64,000 nucleotides of DNA from Mycolicibacterium frederiksbergense (GTDB taxonomy: Bacteria > Actinomycetota > Actinomycetes > Mycobacteriales > Mycobacteriaceae), in NCBI RefSeq assembly GCF_012223425.1, contig NZ_CP038799.1, positions 3,518,249 through 3,582,248 on the forward strand, given 5' to 3'. The notes beneath the pieces are model-generated. The model saw only the letters and a list, made by a program, of their open reading frames with translations, searched no databases and was not told where the DNA came from. Shown piece by piece: positions 26,138-33,910 of the stretch. The position numbers were made by a program, and so were the translations under genes. How positions within the stretch are numbered: the stretch's first letter is position 1; the number at the start of each line of letters is the position of its first letter.

Positions 26138-27109
26138 ATGTCCCGCATCACCTCCCTCGCCGGGGCGAGGGGTCATTTCATCGGTGAGCAGCGTGTCAGA
26201 TTGCTGCGCATCTACCTGGGTGCGACGACATTTCTCTTCACCTACGGCGTGGTGTTCACGCTGTTCCCGGTCCGCACCGACCTGGCCTACGGCAACCCGG
26301 TCGGCGGCATCATCGCCATCGTGCTGGGTGTTCTCGGCCTCGTGCAGCTGTCCGTCAGGCCGAACCGTGCCATGTTCGCCACTGCGGTCGCTGTCATCGC
26401 CACGCCGGTCGTGATGGCCTTTCACGTCACCCTCACCGCCGAGTACGTCTGCCTGATCGCGCCGATGTTCCTCGCGATGTACATCCGGGCCTTCCATCCG
26501 CCCCGGCAGGCGTGGGTGCTCATCGGCATCCTGATCCTGGCCTGCGTGGCGGCTGTCGCCATCGCGCCGGCACCGCACGTGGGTGTCATCACCCTCCTAA
26601 TCATCGTGGTGGCGATCGCCGGGGCTGCCGAGTCCTTCGGGTTGCTGATGCGGGCGATGTTCACCGCGGCCTGCACCGACCCGCTCACCGGCCTGCTGAA
26701 CCGGGCCGGCTGGGAGATCGCCACCACCGACCTGCTTGCCGCGCTCCGTGCGCCGTCGGCGATCACCGTCGTCGCGCTCGACATCGACGATCTGAAGGGG
26801 CTCAACGACACCCAGGGACATCCCGCCGGGGATCGTCTGATCATCGAGTACGCCCGGCACTGGGCACGAGCCGCTCCCCGCGGCGCGGTGCTGGCACGAC
26901 TCGGCGGCGACGAGTTCGCCGCCTGCATCGCCGGGGATGATGTCGAGGGGTTCCTCGACGACGTGCGGTCGAGCACGCCGCGGGTCAGCATCGGCACCGC
27001 CACCCGGACCTCTGGCCCGGTCGACATTGCCGATCTGTACGCGCGGGCCGACGCCGAGCTGTACCGGGGCCGGGACCGTGCCCGCCGCGACGGCTCAGAC
27101 GTCGGATAG
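26138..27109 (+). CDS. Membrane-anchored GGDEF protein, probable diguanylate cyclase
   Basis: A 323-residue protein with about six membrane helices (residues ~20-175) followed by a GGDEF domain (~183-320). The domain starts with the canonical TDPLTGLLNRAGW, has LDIDDLKGLNDTQGH and an intact signature loop RLGGDEFAACI. It should make cyclic di-GMP from GTP, with the membrane part as a sensor. No EAL domain is present. The gene begins 15 bases after the synthetase and overlaps the convergent monooxygenase by 15 bases. Confidence 0.9.
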   Translation: MSRITSLAGARGHFIGEQRVRLLRIYLGATTFLFTYGVVFTLFPVRTDLAYGNPVGGIIAIVLGVLGLVQLSVRPNRAMFATAVAVIATPVVMAFHVTLTAEYVCLIAPMFLAMYIRAFHPPRQAWVLIGILILACVAAVAIAPAPHVGVITLLIIVVAIAGAAESFGLLMRAMFTAACTDPLTGLLNRAGWEIATTDLLAALRAPSAITVVALDIDDLKGLNDTQGHPAGDRLIIEYARHWARAAPRGAVLARLGGDEFAACIAGDDVEGFLDDVRSSTPRVSIGTATRTSGPVDIADLYARADAELYRGRDRARRDGSDVG

Positions 27110-28303
27110 CTGGTACTGCGGCACCTCGATCGAGTCGTAGAGCCGAATGCCCTTGCTGTTCAGTCCGGCCAGCACGGCGGTCACCCGGGTCGGCAACACC
27201 GAGATCAGCTGTCCGGCAACGATCAACGCGCGGATGCCGAGCGGCGATGACGGCAGAATGTTCTTCGCCATGGACTTGGCCAGCGCCCGGGCGCCGAGCA
27301 CCGGCTCGCGCATCACGCGCTCATAGGCGGGGTAGGCGACGGCCGGATCACCGCCGGCCCGCTGCAGTTCGCCGGCCAGCACGTAGGCGCCGATCACCGC
27401 GAGGCTGGTGCTGCCGCCGACCGCGGGGCCCGGACAGTAGCCGGCATCGCCGACCAAGGTCACCCGTCCGCGCGACCAGCTGGTCAGTTGCAGCTGGGTG
27501 ATGGCATCGAAATAGAAGGTCGGCGTGCCTCCGAGCTCGGTCAACCAGCGGTCCACCTCGGCGCTCATCCCGGCGAACCGGTCGGTCAGCTGGCGCTGCT
27601 GGCCCGGCGTATCGCGGTGGTCGTAGTGAAAGTCGTTCACCGGCCGGAAGATGAAGACCGCCCGCGCATCGTCCAGGTGATCGGCGGTGTAGATCATCGC
27701 GGTGCGGTCCACGTCGATGAAGCCCGCCATTTCTCCATCTCGCGCCAGCGATTTCGGCACCGAGACCACCGCGAGGTAGGCGCCCAGGAATTCCTCGTGC
27801 CCGCTGTCCGCCCCGAACACCAGCTGCCGGACGCCGGAGTGCAGCCCGTCCGCGCCGATCACCAGATCGAACTGCCGTGCCGCGCCCCGCGCGAACGTCA
27901 CGGTGCCGTCCGCGCCGATTGCGGTGATGTGATCTCCGAACAGATACTCGACGGCGTCGCGGCCCGCGTCGTAGAAGATCTCGCTCAGGTCGTCCCGCAT
28001 GATCTCGACGTGCCGGTCCGACAGCGCGGAGGACAACTTGTGGTAGTCGATCTGCGCTGGGCGGCGGGCGCCCCGGCGGTGGAAGATGATCCGCTCGGTG
28101 CCGGTGGCGTGGGACATCACGGCGTCGAGCACCCCCATTTTCTCGGCTATCCCCATCGCCGGCCCGAACAGGTCGATGGCGTGCCCGCCGGTCTTGCGCA
28201 GTTGCGGCGCCCGTTCGACCACCGTGACCTCGAAGCCGTGACGGCTCAGCCAATAGGCGAGCACCGGTCCGGCGATGCTCGCACCCGAAATCAGAACCCG
28301 CAT
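27095..28303 (-). CDS. FAD-dependent aromatic/tetracycline-type monooxygenase
   Basis: A 402-residue class A flavoprotein monooxygenase. The N-terminal dinucleotide fold (VLISGASIAGPVLAYWL, ending in the ribose-binding Glu of VVERA), the DG-type motif (LVIGADGLHSGVRQLV) and the second FAD motif (VTLVGDAGYCPGP) are all present. It would hydroxylate an aromatic or polyketide-like compound using NAD(P)H and oxygen. It is divergent from a TetR gene 75 bases away, with paired operator-like repeats in the gap. The arrangement is typical of an inducible detoxification enzyme. Confidence 0.9.
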   Translation of the reverse strand: MRVLISGASIAGPVLAYWLSRHGFEVTVVERAPQLRKTGGHAIDLFGPAMGIAEKMGVLDAVMSHATGTERIIFHRRGARRPAQIDYHKLSSALSDRHVEIMRDDLSEIFYDAGRDAVEYLFGDHITAIGADGTVTFARGAARQFDLVIGADGLHSGVRQLVFGADSGHEEFLGAYLAVVSVPKSLARDGEMAGFIDVDRTAMIYTADHLDDARAVFIFRPVNDFHYDHRDTPGQQRQLTDRFAGMSAEVDRWLTELGGTPTFYFDAITQLQLTSWSRGRVTLVGDAGYCPGPAVGGSTSLAVIGAYVLAGELQRAGGDPAVAYPAYERVMREPVLGARALAKSMAKNILPSSPLGIRALIVAGQLISVLPTRVTAVLAGLNSKGIRLYDSIEVPQYQLSDV

Positions 28304-28311
28304 GTCTGCTC

Positions 28312-28332
28312 CTTACTTAACGGTCGGTAAGT
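28312..28332. promoter_or_regulatory. TetR operator-like repeat, copy 1
   Basis: CTTACTTAACGGTCGGTAAGT has ACTTA/TAAGT arms and is nearly identical to the element at 28346-28366. Both lie in the 75-bp gap between the monooxygenase and its divergent TetR regulator; this copy is eight bases before the monooxygenase ATG. Confidence 0.6.
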
Positions 28333-28345
28333 GAATGCCTATCAG

Positions 28346-28366
28346 CTTACTTAACGATCGGTCAGT
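28346..28366. promoter_or_regulatory. TetR operator-like repeat, copy 2
   Basis: CTTACTTAACGATCGGTCAGT differs from copy 1 at two positions and lies 34 bp away. It abuts the predicted -10 box (TAGGCT, 28367-28372) of the TetR gene, so binding would also autorepress the regulator. Confidence 0.6.
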
Positions 28367-28378
28367 TAGGCTGGGTAC

Positions 28379-28951
28379 GTGAGCGCACCCCGGTCGGACA
28401 CCCGCCAACGCATCCAGGAGGTGGCGCGCGAACTGTTCGCCGAGAAGGGTGTGCAGCGCACCAGCCTGCAGGACATCGCGGCCCGGCTGGGCATCACCAA
28501 ACCGGCGTTGTATCACCACTTCTCGTCGCGAGAAGACTTGGTGCGCAGCATCGTTGCGCCACTGATCGATGGCGGGGAACAGTTCGTCGCCGAATGTGAG
28601 CGGGCCGACGGACTGACCCCCACCGAGCTTCTCGGGCGCTATTTCGACTACTTCTACCTACATCGCGCCGCTCTGGTGACCGTGGTGTCTGAGCTGAGCA
28701 CCATCGCCGACCTCGGGCTGATCGACAGCATGCTGGCCTGGCGGGAACGCCTCGGACGGGTGATCTTCGGGCCGGACCTCACGCTGGAACAGGACGTGCG
28801 CGCCGTGATCGCGCTGGGCGGGTTACAGGATTGCTGCCTGCAGTTTCCCGATACGCCGGCCGATGCACTGCGGGCCGCGGGTGTCGCTGGGGCGCTGGAC
28901 GCGCTGGGGCTGAGTCAGAAACCGCCCAGATCGGCCGACAGCCAGTGCTGA
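28379..28951 (+). CDS. TetR/AcrR-family transcriptional regulator
   Basis: A 190-residue regulator with a standard N-terminal helix-turn-helix (TSLQDIAARLGITKPALYHHF) and a divergent C-terminal ligand domain. It probably represses the adjacent monooxygenase through the paired repeats at 28312-28366. The GTG start lies six bases after TAGGCT, so translation is probably leaderless. The last 37 bases overlap the convergent PPOX-type gene. Confidence 0.9.
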   Translation: MSAPRSDTRQRIQEVARELFAEKGVQRTSLQDIAARLGITKPALYHHFSSREDLVRSIVAPLIDGGEQFVAECERADGLTPTELLGRYFDYFYLHRAALVTVVSELSTIADLGLIDSMLAWRERLGRVIFGPDLTLEQDVRAVIALGGLQDCCLQFPDTPADALRAAGVAGALDALGLSQKPPRSADSQC

Positions 28952-29340
28952 GGTTTCATGAACACCGCCACGCTGGGGCCGTGCTCGCGCCGGGCCATCT
29001 CCAGATACGGTTCGACCGCCTCGGGCGGCAGGTAACGCCTGGTCATCTCGACGAGTTGGTCGTCGGTGCCGTCCTCGATCCGGTCCACCGCGCCGTCCAC
29101 CGCGACATAACGGACGGTGGGTTCGACGCGCTCGACCATCAACGAGAGGTATCCGCCGGCCTCGATCAACCGGTGCTTTCGTGACCCGGTGCCGGTGATG
29201 AACCAGGGCTGACCACCGGGGGTGTACTGGTACCAGATCGGCACGGTCAACGGACCGCGATCTTTCCCGGCGCTCACCGACAGAGCGGCAACATGGGGCT
29301 CAGCAAGGAACGTTTCGCGTTCTTCCCGAGAGAGGGCCAT
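28915..29340 (-). CDS. PPOX-class (pyridoxamine-5'-phosphate-oxidase-like) flavin/F420 protein
   Basis: A 141-residue split-barrel protein. It starts LSREERETFLAEPHVAALSV and continues into PLTVPIWYQYTPGGQPWFIT, the usual opening of mycobacterial PPOX/F420-binding proteins. Such proteins bind FMN or F420 and act in redox reactions, or are cofactor-binding proteins of unknown reaction. It lies three bases before the secreted-protein gene's 3' end on the same strand and overlaps the tetR 3' end. Confidence 0.83.
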   Translation of the reverse strand: MALSREERETFLAEPHVAALSVSAGKDRGPLTVPIWYQYTPGGQPWFITGTGSRKHRLIEAGGYLSLMVERVEPTVRYVAVDGAVDRIEDGTDDQLVEMTRRYLPPEAVEPYLEMARREHGPSVAVFMKPQHWLSADLGGF

Positions 29341-29343
29341 GGG

Positions 29344-30027
29344 TCAGAGGCAGGGGCGGAAAAAGAGCAGCTGCGGACCGCAGATGCCCGAGGCTCCGAG
29401 CTTCGGCGGGCCGATGGGCGGAAGCTGAGGCAAACCGACGGGCGGGAGCTGCGGCATGCCGATGGGCGGGGGAGGCGGGAGTTGCGGGAGACCGACCGGG
29501 ACGTTCAGGGCAGCAGGGACGGCCGACATGAAGTTGGCCGCATTGGCAACTTGCGAGAAGCTGCTCACCAAGCTGGCTCCGCCGTAGCTGCTTCCGCCCG
29601 GAGCCAAACCGAGCAGGTCGAGAGCGATGGCGGTGTCAGCGACCGCGCCGGCGAAGAGGGCAGGCCAACCGACCACGGTGTTAGCCACGCCGAACGAGGT
29701 GCCGATGGTTTGGTTGATTTCGGGCAGGGCCCCGATGTTGTTGGCCAACTGCACCACACCGCCCAGCTGATCGGGCGTGAGCTTTGCTATAGCGGGAGTC
29801 TGAGCCTTCTGCAGGGCAGCGGACAACAGCGACTGGCATTCGCCGCTGTCAGCATTGCGGACCTGCGAATCGTTGCAGGTGTCCACGCAGTTACCGTTAT
29901 AGGAGACCTGGCCCCGCGAGCAGCTCTCCGCCGCGCCGGGAGCTGCAGTGGCTATCGAGATCGCGGCCAGCGGCATGAAGGCTGCCAGTGATGCAGCCGC
30001 AAGGCGGCGTGGGTTGGCAGTCATCAT
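29344..30027 (-). CDS. Secreted Cys-containing, proline-rich protein of unknown function
   Basis: A 227-residue protein with a clear Sec signal peptide (cleavage near APGAAES). A small Cys cluster follows (about four Cys within residues 35-65, pattern CxxxxxxxxxxCxxxC), then an Ala-rich helical region. The tail has repeated LPQLPP/IGMPQLPP units and two further Cys near the C-terminus. No enzyme motif is visible. It is an exported mycobacterial protein; the proline-rich tail may span or interact with the cell wall. The paired ATGs at the start follow GAGGACT. Confidence 0.75.
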   Translation of the reverse strand: MMTANPRRLAAASLAAFMPLAAISIATAAPGAAESCSRGQVSYNGNCVDTCNDSQVRNADSGECQSLLSAALQKAQTPAIAKLTPDQLGGVVQLANNIGALPEINQTIGTSFGVANTVVGWPALFAGAVADTAIALDLLGLAPGGSSYGGASLVSSFSQVANAANFMSAVPAALNVPVGLPQLPPPPPIGMPQLPPVGLPQLPPIGPPKLGASGICGPQLLFFRPCL

Positions 30028-30137
30028 CAGTCCTCGGGATCGGGTGCGCGAACGACTCGTATATCGGTTTCAGCGAACGATAGTTACAGAGTGTAGACGA
30101 TTCAACAACGGAACGTGTGGGCCTAGAGTTTGAAGGT

Positions 30138-31127
30138 ATGCGCTTCGGACTCTTCATCCCGCAGGGTTGGCGACTCGACCTCGTCGACATTCCCACCGAT
30201 AAGCACTGGTCAGTGATGCGTGACCTGGCCACCTACGCCGATAACAGCACGTGGGACTCGGTGTGGGTCTACGACCACTTCCACACCGTTCCGGTCCCCA
30301 CCGATGAGGCCACCCACGAGGCCTGGACCCTGATGTCGGCGTTCGCGGCCACCACCGAACGGGTCAAACTCGGCCAGATGTGTACCGCCATGAGTTACCG
30401 GAATCCGGCCTACCTGGCAAAAGTCGCAGCAACCGTCGACGTGATCGCCGGCGGCCGCACCCAGATGGGTATCGGCGGCGGTTGGTACGAACACGAATGG
30501 CGCGCCTACGGGTACGGATTCCCGTCCGCGGGTGAGCGCTTGGGCCGCCTCGATGAGGGCGTGCAGATCATGCGGGACGCCTGGCGTGACGGCCGGGTCA
30601 CCTTCGACGGGAAGTACTACCAGGTGGACGGCGCCATCGTCGCCCCCAGGCCGCCGCAGGAGGGTGGGCTGCCGCTGTGGATCGCCGGCGGCGGCGAGAA
30701 GGTCACCCTGCGCATCGCCGCCAAGTACGCGCAGTACACCAACTTCAGCAGCGCGCCCGAGGAGTTCGAGCGTAAATCGCAGATCCTGGCCGGGCACTGC
30801 GGCGAGGTCGGCACCGATTTCGGCGCGATCGTGCGGTCGGCCAACGTCAACTCCGTGATCGCCGGCTCCGAGTCCGAGGTCAAGGACCGGCTCAAGGCCA
30901 TCCGGGACCGGCAGGTGCCCAAGGCCGGCGAGGACGCCGTCGATGCCATGCTGTCCAATGTCGCCTCACCGGACTCGGCCACCGGCACCCCCGAACAGGT
31001 CATCGAACGGCTGACGCGGCTGCGCGACCTCGGGTGTGAATACGCCATCGTGTACTTCCCCGAAGCCGCGTACGACCGTTCCGGTATCGAGTTGTTCGAG
31101 CGTGAGGTCATCCCTGCACTGGGCTGA
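30138..31127 (+). CDS. LLM-class F420-dependent oxidoreductase
   Basis: A 329-residue luciferase-like (TIM-barrel) enzyme. It starts MRFGLFIPQGWRLDL and has the LLM pattern (VWVYDHFHTVP, IGGGWYEHEWRAYGYGFP). Mycobacterial members mostly use coenzyme F420 rather than FMN. The substrate is unknown. I use the ATG at 30138, since TAGAGT lies eight bases upstream and fits a leaderless mRNA; a GTG at 30117 is an alternative. The 3' end overlaps the convergent SnoaL-like gene by 20 bases. Confidence 0.88.
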   Translation: MRFGLFIPQGWRLDLVDIPTDKHWSVMRDLATYADNSTWDSVWVYDHFHTVPVPTDEATHEAWTLMSAFAATTERVKLGQMCTAMSYRNPAYLAKVAATVDVIAGGRTQMGIGGGWYEHEWRAYGYGFPSAGERLGRLDEGVQIMRDAWRDGRVTFDGKYYQVDGAIVAPRPPQEGGLPLWIAGGGEKVTLRIAAKYAQYTNFSSAPEEFERKSQILAGHCGEVGTDFGAIVRSANVNSVIAGSESEVKDRLKAIRDRQVPKAGEDAVDAMLSNVASPDSATGTPEQVIERLTRLRDLGCEYAIVYFPEAAYDRSGIELFEREVIPALG

Positions 31128-31470
31128 CCTGGTAGTGCGCGATTCGCCAGCCGTCTGGCGTGCGGGTGACGAGCACGCTCAGATTCAGGGTGACGGTGGC
31201 ACCGTCGGCGAAGGTGAAATCGGCCCGCGTGTAGCCGAGCACCACACCGTCGGCGGGTGTGCGGCTCTCCAGGATGCGGTAGCGCACGGTCAGTCCGAGC
31301 GGCTGTGACGCGTAGTAGTCGCGGACGCCCGCGCGGCCCACGCTGTAGGGCCGCAGTCCCTGGAAGATGGCGTCGGTGGTGAACACCTGCGCCACCCGAT
31401 CCGGTTCGTGGGCGTCGATACCCGCCTGCCAGACGTCGAGGACCTCGTGGAGTACCTGCCCGCCGGACAT
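31108..31470 (-). CDS. SnoaL-like/NTF2-fold protein
   Basis: A 120-residue small alpha+beta barrel protein (LHEVLDVWQAGIDAHEPDRVAQVFTTDAIFQG at the start, ending DGWRIAHYQ). The fold serves as an isomerase, cyclase or binding protein; no reaction can be assigned. Its start overlaps the stop of the SDR gene, so the two form a bicistronic unit divergent from the LysR fragment. Confidence 0.8.
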   Translation of the reverse strand: MSGGQVLHEVLDVWQAGIDAHEPDRVAQVFTTDAIFQGLRPYSVGRAGVRDYYASQPLGLTVRYRILESRTPADGVVLGYTRADFTFADGATVTLNLSVLVTRTPDGWRIAHYQVSPVQG

Positions 31471-32180
31471 CAGTGCCCCGCCGCCTGGCCGCCGTCGACG
31501 TGCAGGATCTCGCCGGTGACGAAGCCGGCGTTCTCCAGGTAGAGCACCGCGTCCACCACATCGTCGATGGCACCGAGATGGCCGACCGGGTGCAGCGCGG
31601 CCAGGAACTCGTGGGTCTCCGGTGGGTGCATCGGGGTATCGATGATGCCCAACGCCACCGCATTGGAGCGGATGCCGCGTCCCGCGTACTCGATGGCCAG
31701 CGCCTTGGTCGCCGCATTCAGGCCACCCTTGGTCAGCGATGCCAGTGCCGAGGGAACCTGCGAGTTCGCGTGGTCGACCAGGCTGGTCGAGATGCTGATG
31801 ATGTTGCCGCCGCCATGGGATTCCATCGCGGCGACCGCGGCCCGGGTCACCTCGAAGAAGCCGCGCAGGTTCACCCCGGTGATGGCGTCGTAATCGGCGT
31901 CGGTGTACGCGGTGAACGGTTTGGCGATGAAGATGCCTGCGTTGTTCACGACGGTGTCGACGCGGCCGAAGTGCTCCAGTGCGGCGTCGATGATGCGCCG
32001 GCCGACACCGGGTTCACCGATATCGCCGGGTACCGCGAGCACCATCGGGTCATCGCTCGCGGCGATGGTGCGTGAGTTGGCGACGACGGCGTAGCCGAGC
32101 GTGCGGTAGCCCTCGACCAGTGCCGCGCCGATTCCCTGGGATGCGCCGGTGATGATCGCGACGCGGGTGGTGTTGTTCAT
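31470..32180 (-). CDS. SDR-fold oxidoreductase lacking the canonical catalytic tyrosine
   Basis: A 236-residue short-chain dehydrogenase/reductase with the TGASQGIGAAL cofactor motif, NNAG and the catalytic Ser (SISTS). The active-site YxxxK is replaced by AxxxK: the stretch PSALASLTKGG keeps Lys but has no Tyr at the expected position. Either a different residue acts as acid/base or the enzyme is not a classical SDR catalyst. The C-terminal ILHVDGGQAAG is normal. It is divergent from a truncated LysR gene that probably once regulated it, and is coupled to the SnoaL-like gene. Confidence 0.88.
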   Translation of the reverse strand: MNNTTRVAIITGASQGIGAALVEGYRTLGYAVVANSRTIAASDDPMVLAVPGDIGEPGVGRRIIDAALEHFGRVDTVVNNAGIFIAKPFTAYTDADYDAITGVNLRGFFEVTRAAVAAMESHGGGNIISISTSLVDHANSQVPSALASLTKGGLNAATKALAIEYAGRGIRSNAVALGIIDTPMHPPETHEFLAALHPVGHLGAIDDVVDAVLYLENAGFVTGEILHVDGGQAAGH

Positions 32181-32300
32181 GAGCTGAGCCTTTCTGGGGG
32201 TGATCTGTTCGCCTCAACCGCATTCACGGCGGCACCCATGCCTGGTCGATAGGACCGGAAAACTCGCTGGTGATAGCGCGGGCCTACTAGGCTGCACCGG

Positions 32301-32531
32301 GTGGAACTGCGGCAGCTGCGGTATTTCGTGACGGTCGCCGAGGAACTGAACTTCGGCAGGGCGGCCGAGCGGCTGCGCATCGCGGGACCGTCGCTGTCCC
32401 AGCAGATCAAGGCGCTGGAACGCGATCTCAAGGTTCAGCTGTTCGACCGGGACCGCCGGTCGGTGGCGCTCACCCCGGCGGGGACCGCGCTGCTGCCCGA
32501 TGCCCGGCCTTGTCAGAGGTGCGATAGTTGA
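32301..32531 (+). pseudogene. LysR-family regulator remnant (DNA-binding domain only)
   Basis: Only 76 residues remain. The first ~69 are a perfect LysR winged helix (LRQLRYFVTVAEELNFGRAA, then LTPAGTALLPDA). Sequence similarity stops at about 32505, and the effector domain (~220 residues) is missing. The next gene starts five bases after the stop, so the missing part is not hidden in another frame: this is a deletion. TAGGCT lies seven bases before the GTG, so the fragment may still be transcribed. It is divergent from the SDR gene it probably controlled. Confidence 0.85.
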
Positions 32532-32535
32532 GTTC

Positions 32536-32880
32536 ATGGAGAAGATCTCGCTCACTGCCCTCGCGCGTGAGCACCTGGAAACGGCCCGCGCCGCCACCAG
32601 CGGTCGCAGCGCGCACACGGTCTACGGCGGTCACGAGCACAGCCTGCGGCAGACCCTGATGGCGCTGACCGCGGGCAACGGTCTCGACGATCACGAGAGT
32701 CCGGGGGAGGCGACGGTGCAGGTGCTCCACGGCCGGGTCCGGGTGAGTACCGCCGACGCCGGCTGGGAAGGTTCGGCCGGTGACCACCTGGTGCTCCCGC
32801 GCACCCGGCACGCGCTGGCCGCGATCGAGGATTCGGTGGTGCTGCTGACGGTGGCCAAACAGGTCGGCCCGCACGTCTGA
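32536..32880 (+). CDS. Small cupin-domain protein
   Basis: A 114-residue single-domain cupin (GEATVQVLHGRVRVS then GDHLVLPRTRHALAAIEDSVVLLTV). It starts MEKISLTALAREHLE. A longer upstream reading is rejected because GATAGT (32523-32528) lies seven bases before the ATG at 32536, a good leaderless arrangement. Mycobacterial relatives are small stress- or sugar-related cupins of unknown role. It directly abuts the LysR remnant. Confidence 0.82.
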   Translation: MEKISLTALAREHLETARAATSGRSAHTVYGGHEHSLRQTLMALTAGNGLDDHESPGEATVQVLHGRVRVSTADAGWEGSAGDHLVLPRTRHALAAIEDSVVLLTVAKQVGPHV

Positions 32881-32893
32881 CCGGGGCGGCGCC

Positions 32894-33307
32894 TCAGAAG
32901 GGACTGGAGTTCGACTGCCAGCGCGCCTCTTCGGGGCGGGCGCCGTAGCGCCGGGCATAGTCCTCGTGCACCCGGGCGTTCTTCTCGCGATTGATGCTGT
33001 CGACCAGGTTGGGGTTCAGACCGTGCTGGGCCAGGCGGTGCCGTCGCCACACCTTGTTCAGTACGTAGCCCATGATCAGCGCCCAGGTGTAGATCGGCAC
33101 GGTCATCTCCAGGTGCACGTACAGCGAGGCCGGCAGCAGCCAGAGCGGCGCGAGGATCAACGCCGGCGGGATCGCGTAGCGGATCATGTGGCGGCGGATT
33201 GCGCCCGGGCCGGACAGGTCGGCGGCGACCCAGTCCTGCATGGAATCGGGCAGACGCCGCCCGTACGCGTAGAGAACCCGCTGAACGAAGGTGGGAGTGT
33301 CGGCCAT
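32894..33307 (-). CDS. DUF5313-type mycobacterial membrane protein
   Basis: A 137-residue protein with two membrane helices in the middle (PPALILAPLWLLPASLYVHL and TVPIYTWALIMGYVLNKVW) and a charged C-terminus with many Arg. I recognise it as the actinobacterial DUF5313 family, function unknown. It is divergent from a MarR/OhrR-like regulator 44 bases away, with an inverted repeat between them, so it may be that regulator's target. Confidence 0.75.
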   Translation of the reverse strand: MADTPTFVQRVLYAYGRRLPDSMQDWVAADLSGPGAIRRHMIRYAIPPALILAPLWLLPASLYVHLEMTVPIYTWALIMGYVLNKVWRRHRLAQHGLNPNLVDSINREKNARVHEDYARRYGARPEEARWQSNSSPF

Positions 33308-33313
33308 GATTTA

Positions 33314-33345
33314 AATAGTACCCTAACTATTAGTGGGCTACTATT
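33314..33345. promoter_or_regulatory. Candidate MarR operator
   Basis: AATAGTACCC (33314-33323) is an inverted repeat of GGGCTACTATT (33335-33345) with one extra base in the right arm. The right arm contains the predicted -10 box TACTAT of the marR gene, so binding would repress marR and probably the divergent DUF5313 gene. Confidence 0.55.
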
Positions 33346-33351
33346 GTGAGC

Positions 33352-33831
33352 ATGACCACGGTGTCCCATGAAGTCGATCCGCTCGCACTGGAGCGTCAGG
33401 TGTGTTTCGCGCTCGCGGTGACCAACCGCGCCGTGCTGGCGGTGTACCGGCCCCTGCTGGAGCCGCTGGGGCTCACCCATCCGCAGTACCTGGTGATGCT
33501 GGCGCTGTGGGACAACGCCAATGTCGATGGAGAACCGTTGTCCGTCAAGCAGATTGCCGCCCTGCTGCAGCTGGACCCGGCCACCACGTCACCCATGCTC
33601 AAGCGGCTGGAGACGCTCGGTTTCATCACCCGGACCCGTAGCGCTGCCGATGAGCGCACCACGCTCATCTCGCTGACCGCCGGCGGTGCGGCGCTGCGTC
33701 GCAAGGCCCTGGACATCCCGCCCGCCGTGGTGGCCCGGCTCGGCGTCGACCTCGCCGAACTGGAGCATCTGCACTCGGTGCTGACCCGGATCAATGCGGC
33801 CGCGGTGGCTGCCGGCGCGCTGGAAACCTGA
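33352..33831 (+). CDS. MarR-family regulator, OhrR-like
   Basis: A 159-residue winged-helix regulator. It has an N-terminal LERQVCFALAV whose Cys matches the peroxide-sensing Cys of OhrR proteins, then LTHPQYLVMLALW and the DNA-binding segment PATTSPMLKRLETLGFITRTR. It probably senses organic hydroperoxide or another oxidant. No ohr gene is adjacent. The ATG at 33352 lies seven bases after TACTAT, giving a leaderless mRNA; the GTG at 33346 is less likely because it would precede the start site. Confidence 0.87.
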   Translation: MTTVSHEVDPLALERQVCFALAVTNRAVLAVYRPLLEPLGLTHPQYLVMLALWDNANVDGEPLSVKQIAALLQLDPATTSPMLKRLETLGFITRTRSAADERTTLISLTAGGAALRRKALDIPPAVVARLGVDLAELEHLHSVLTRINAAAVAAGALET

Positions 33832-33910
33832 CTCCCGAACCGAGCGAATTTGGTGCAGCTGCGCCTGGTGGGGCGATGTTAGCCTCGAATGCGGCGGAGG
33901 TGATGGCAGC

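Noticed and set aside
32500..32880. Cupin gene as the missing C-terminal part of the LysR gene in another frame
   Set aside because: The cupin has its own promoter and start and shows cupin motifs, not the periplasmic-binding-like LysR effector domain.
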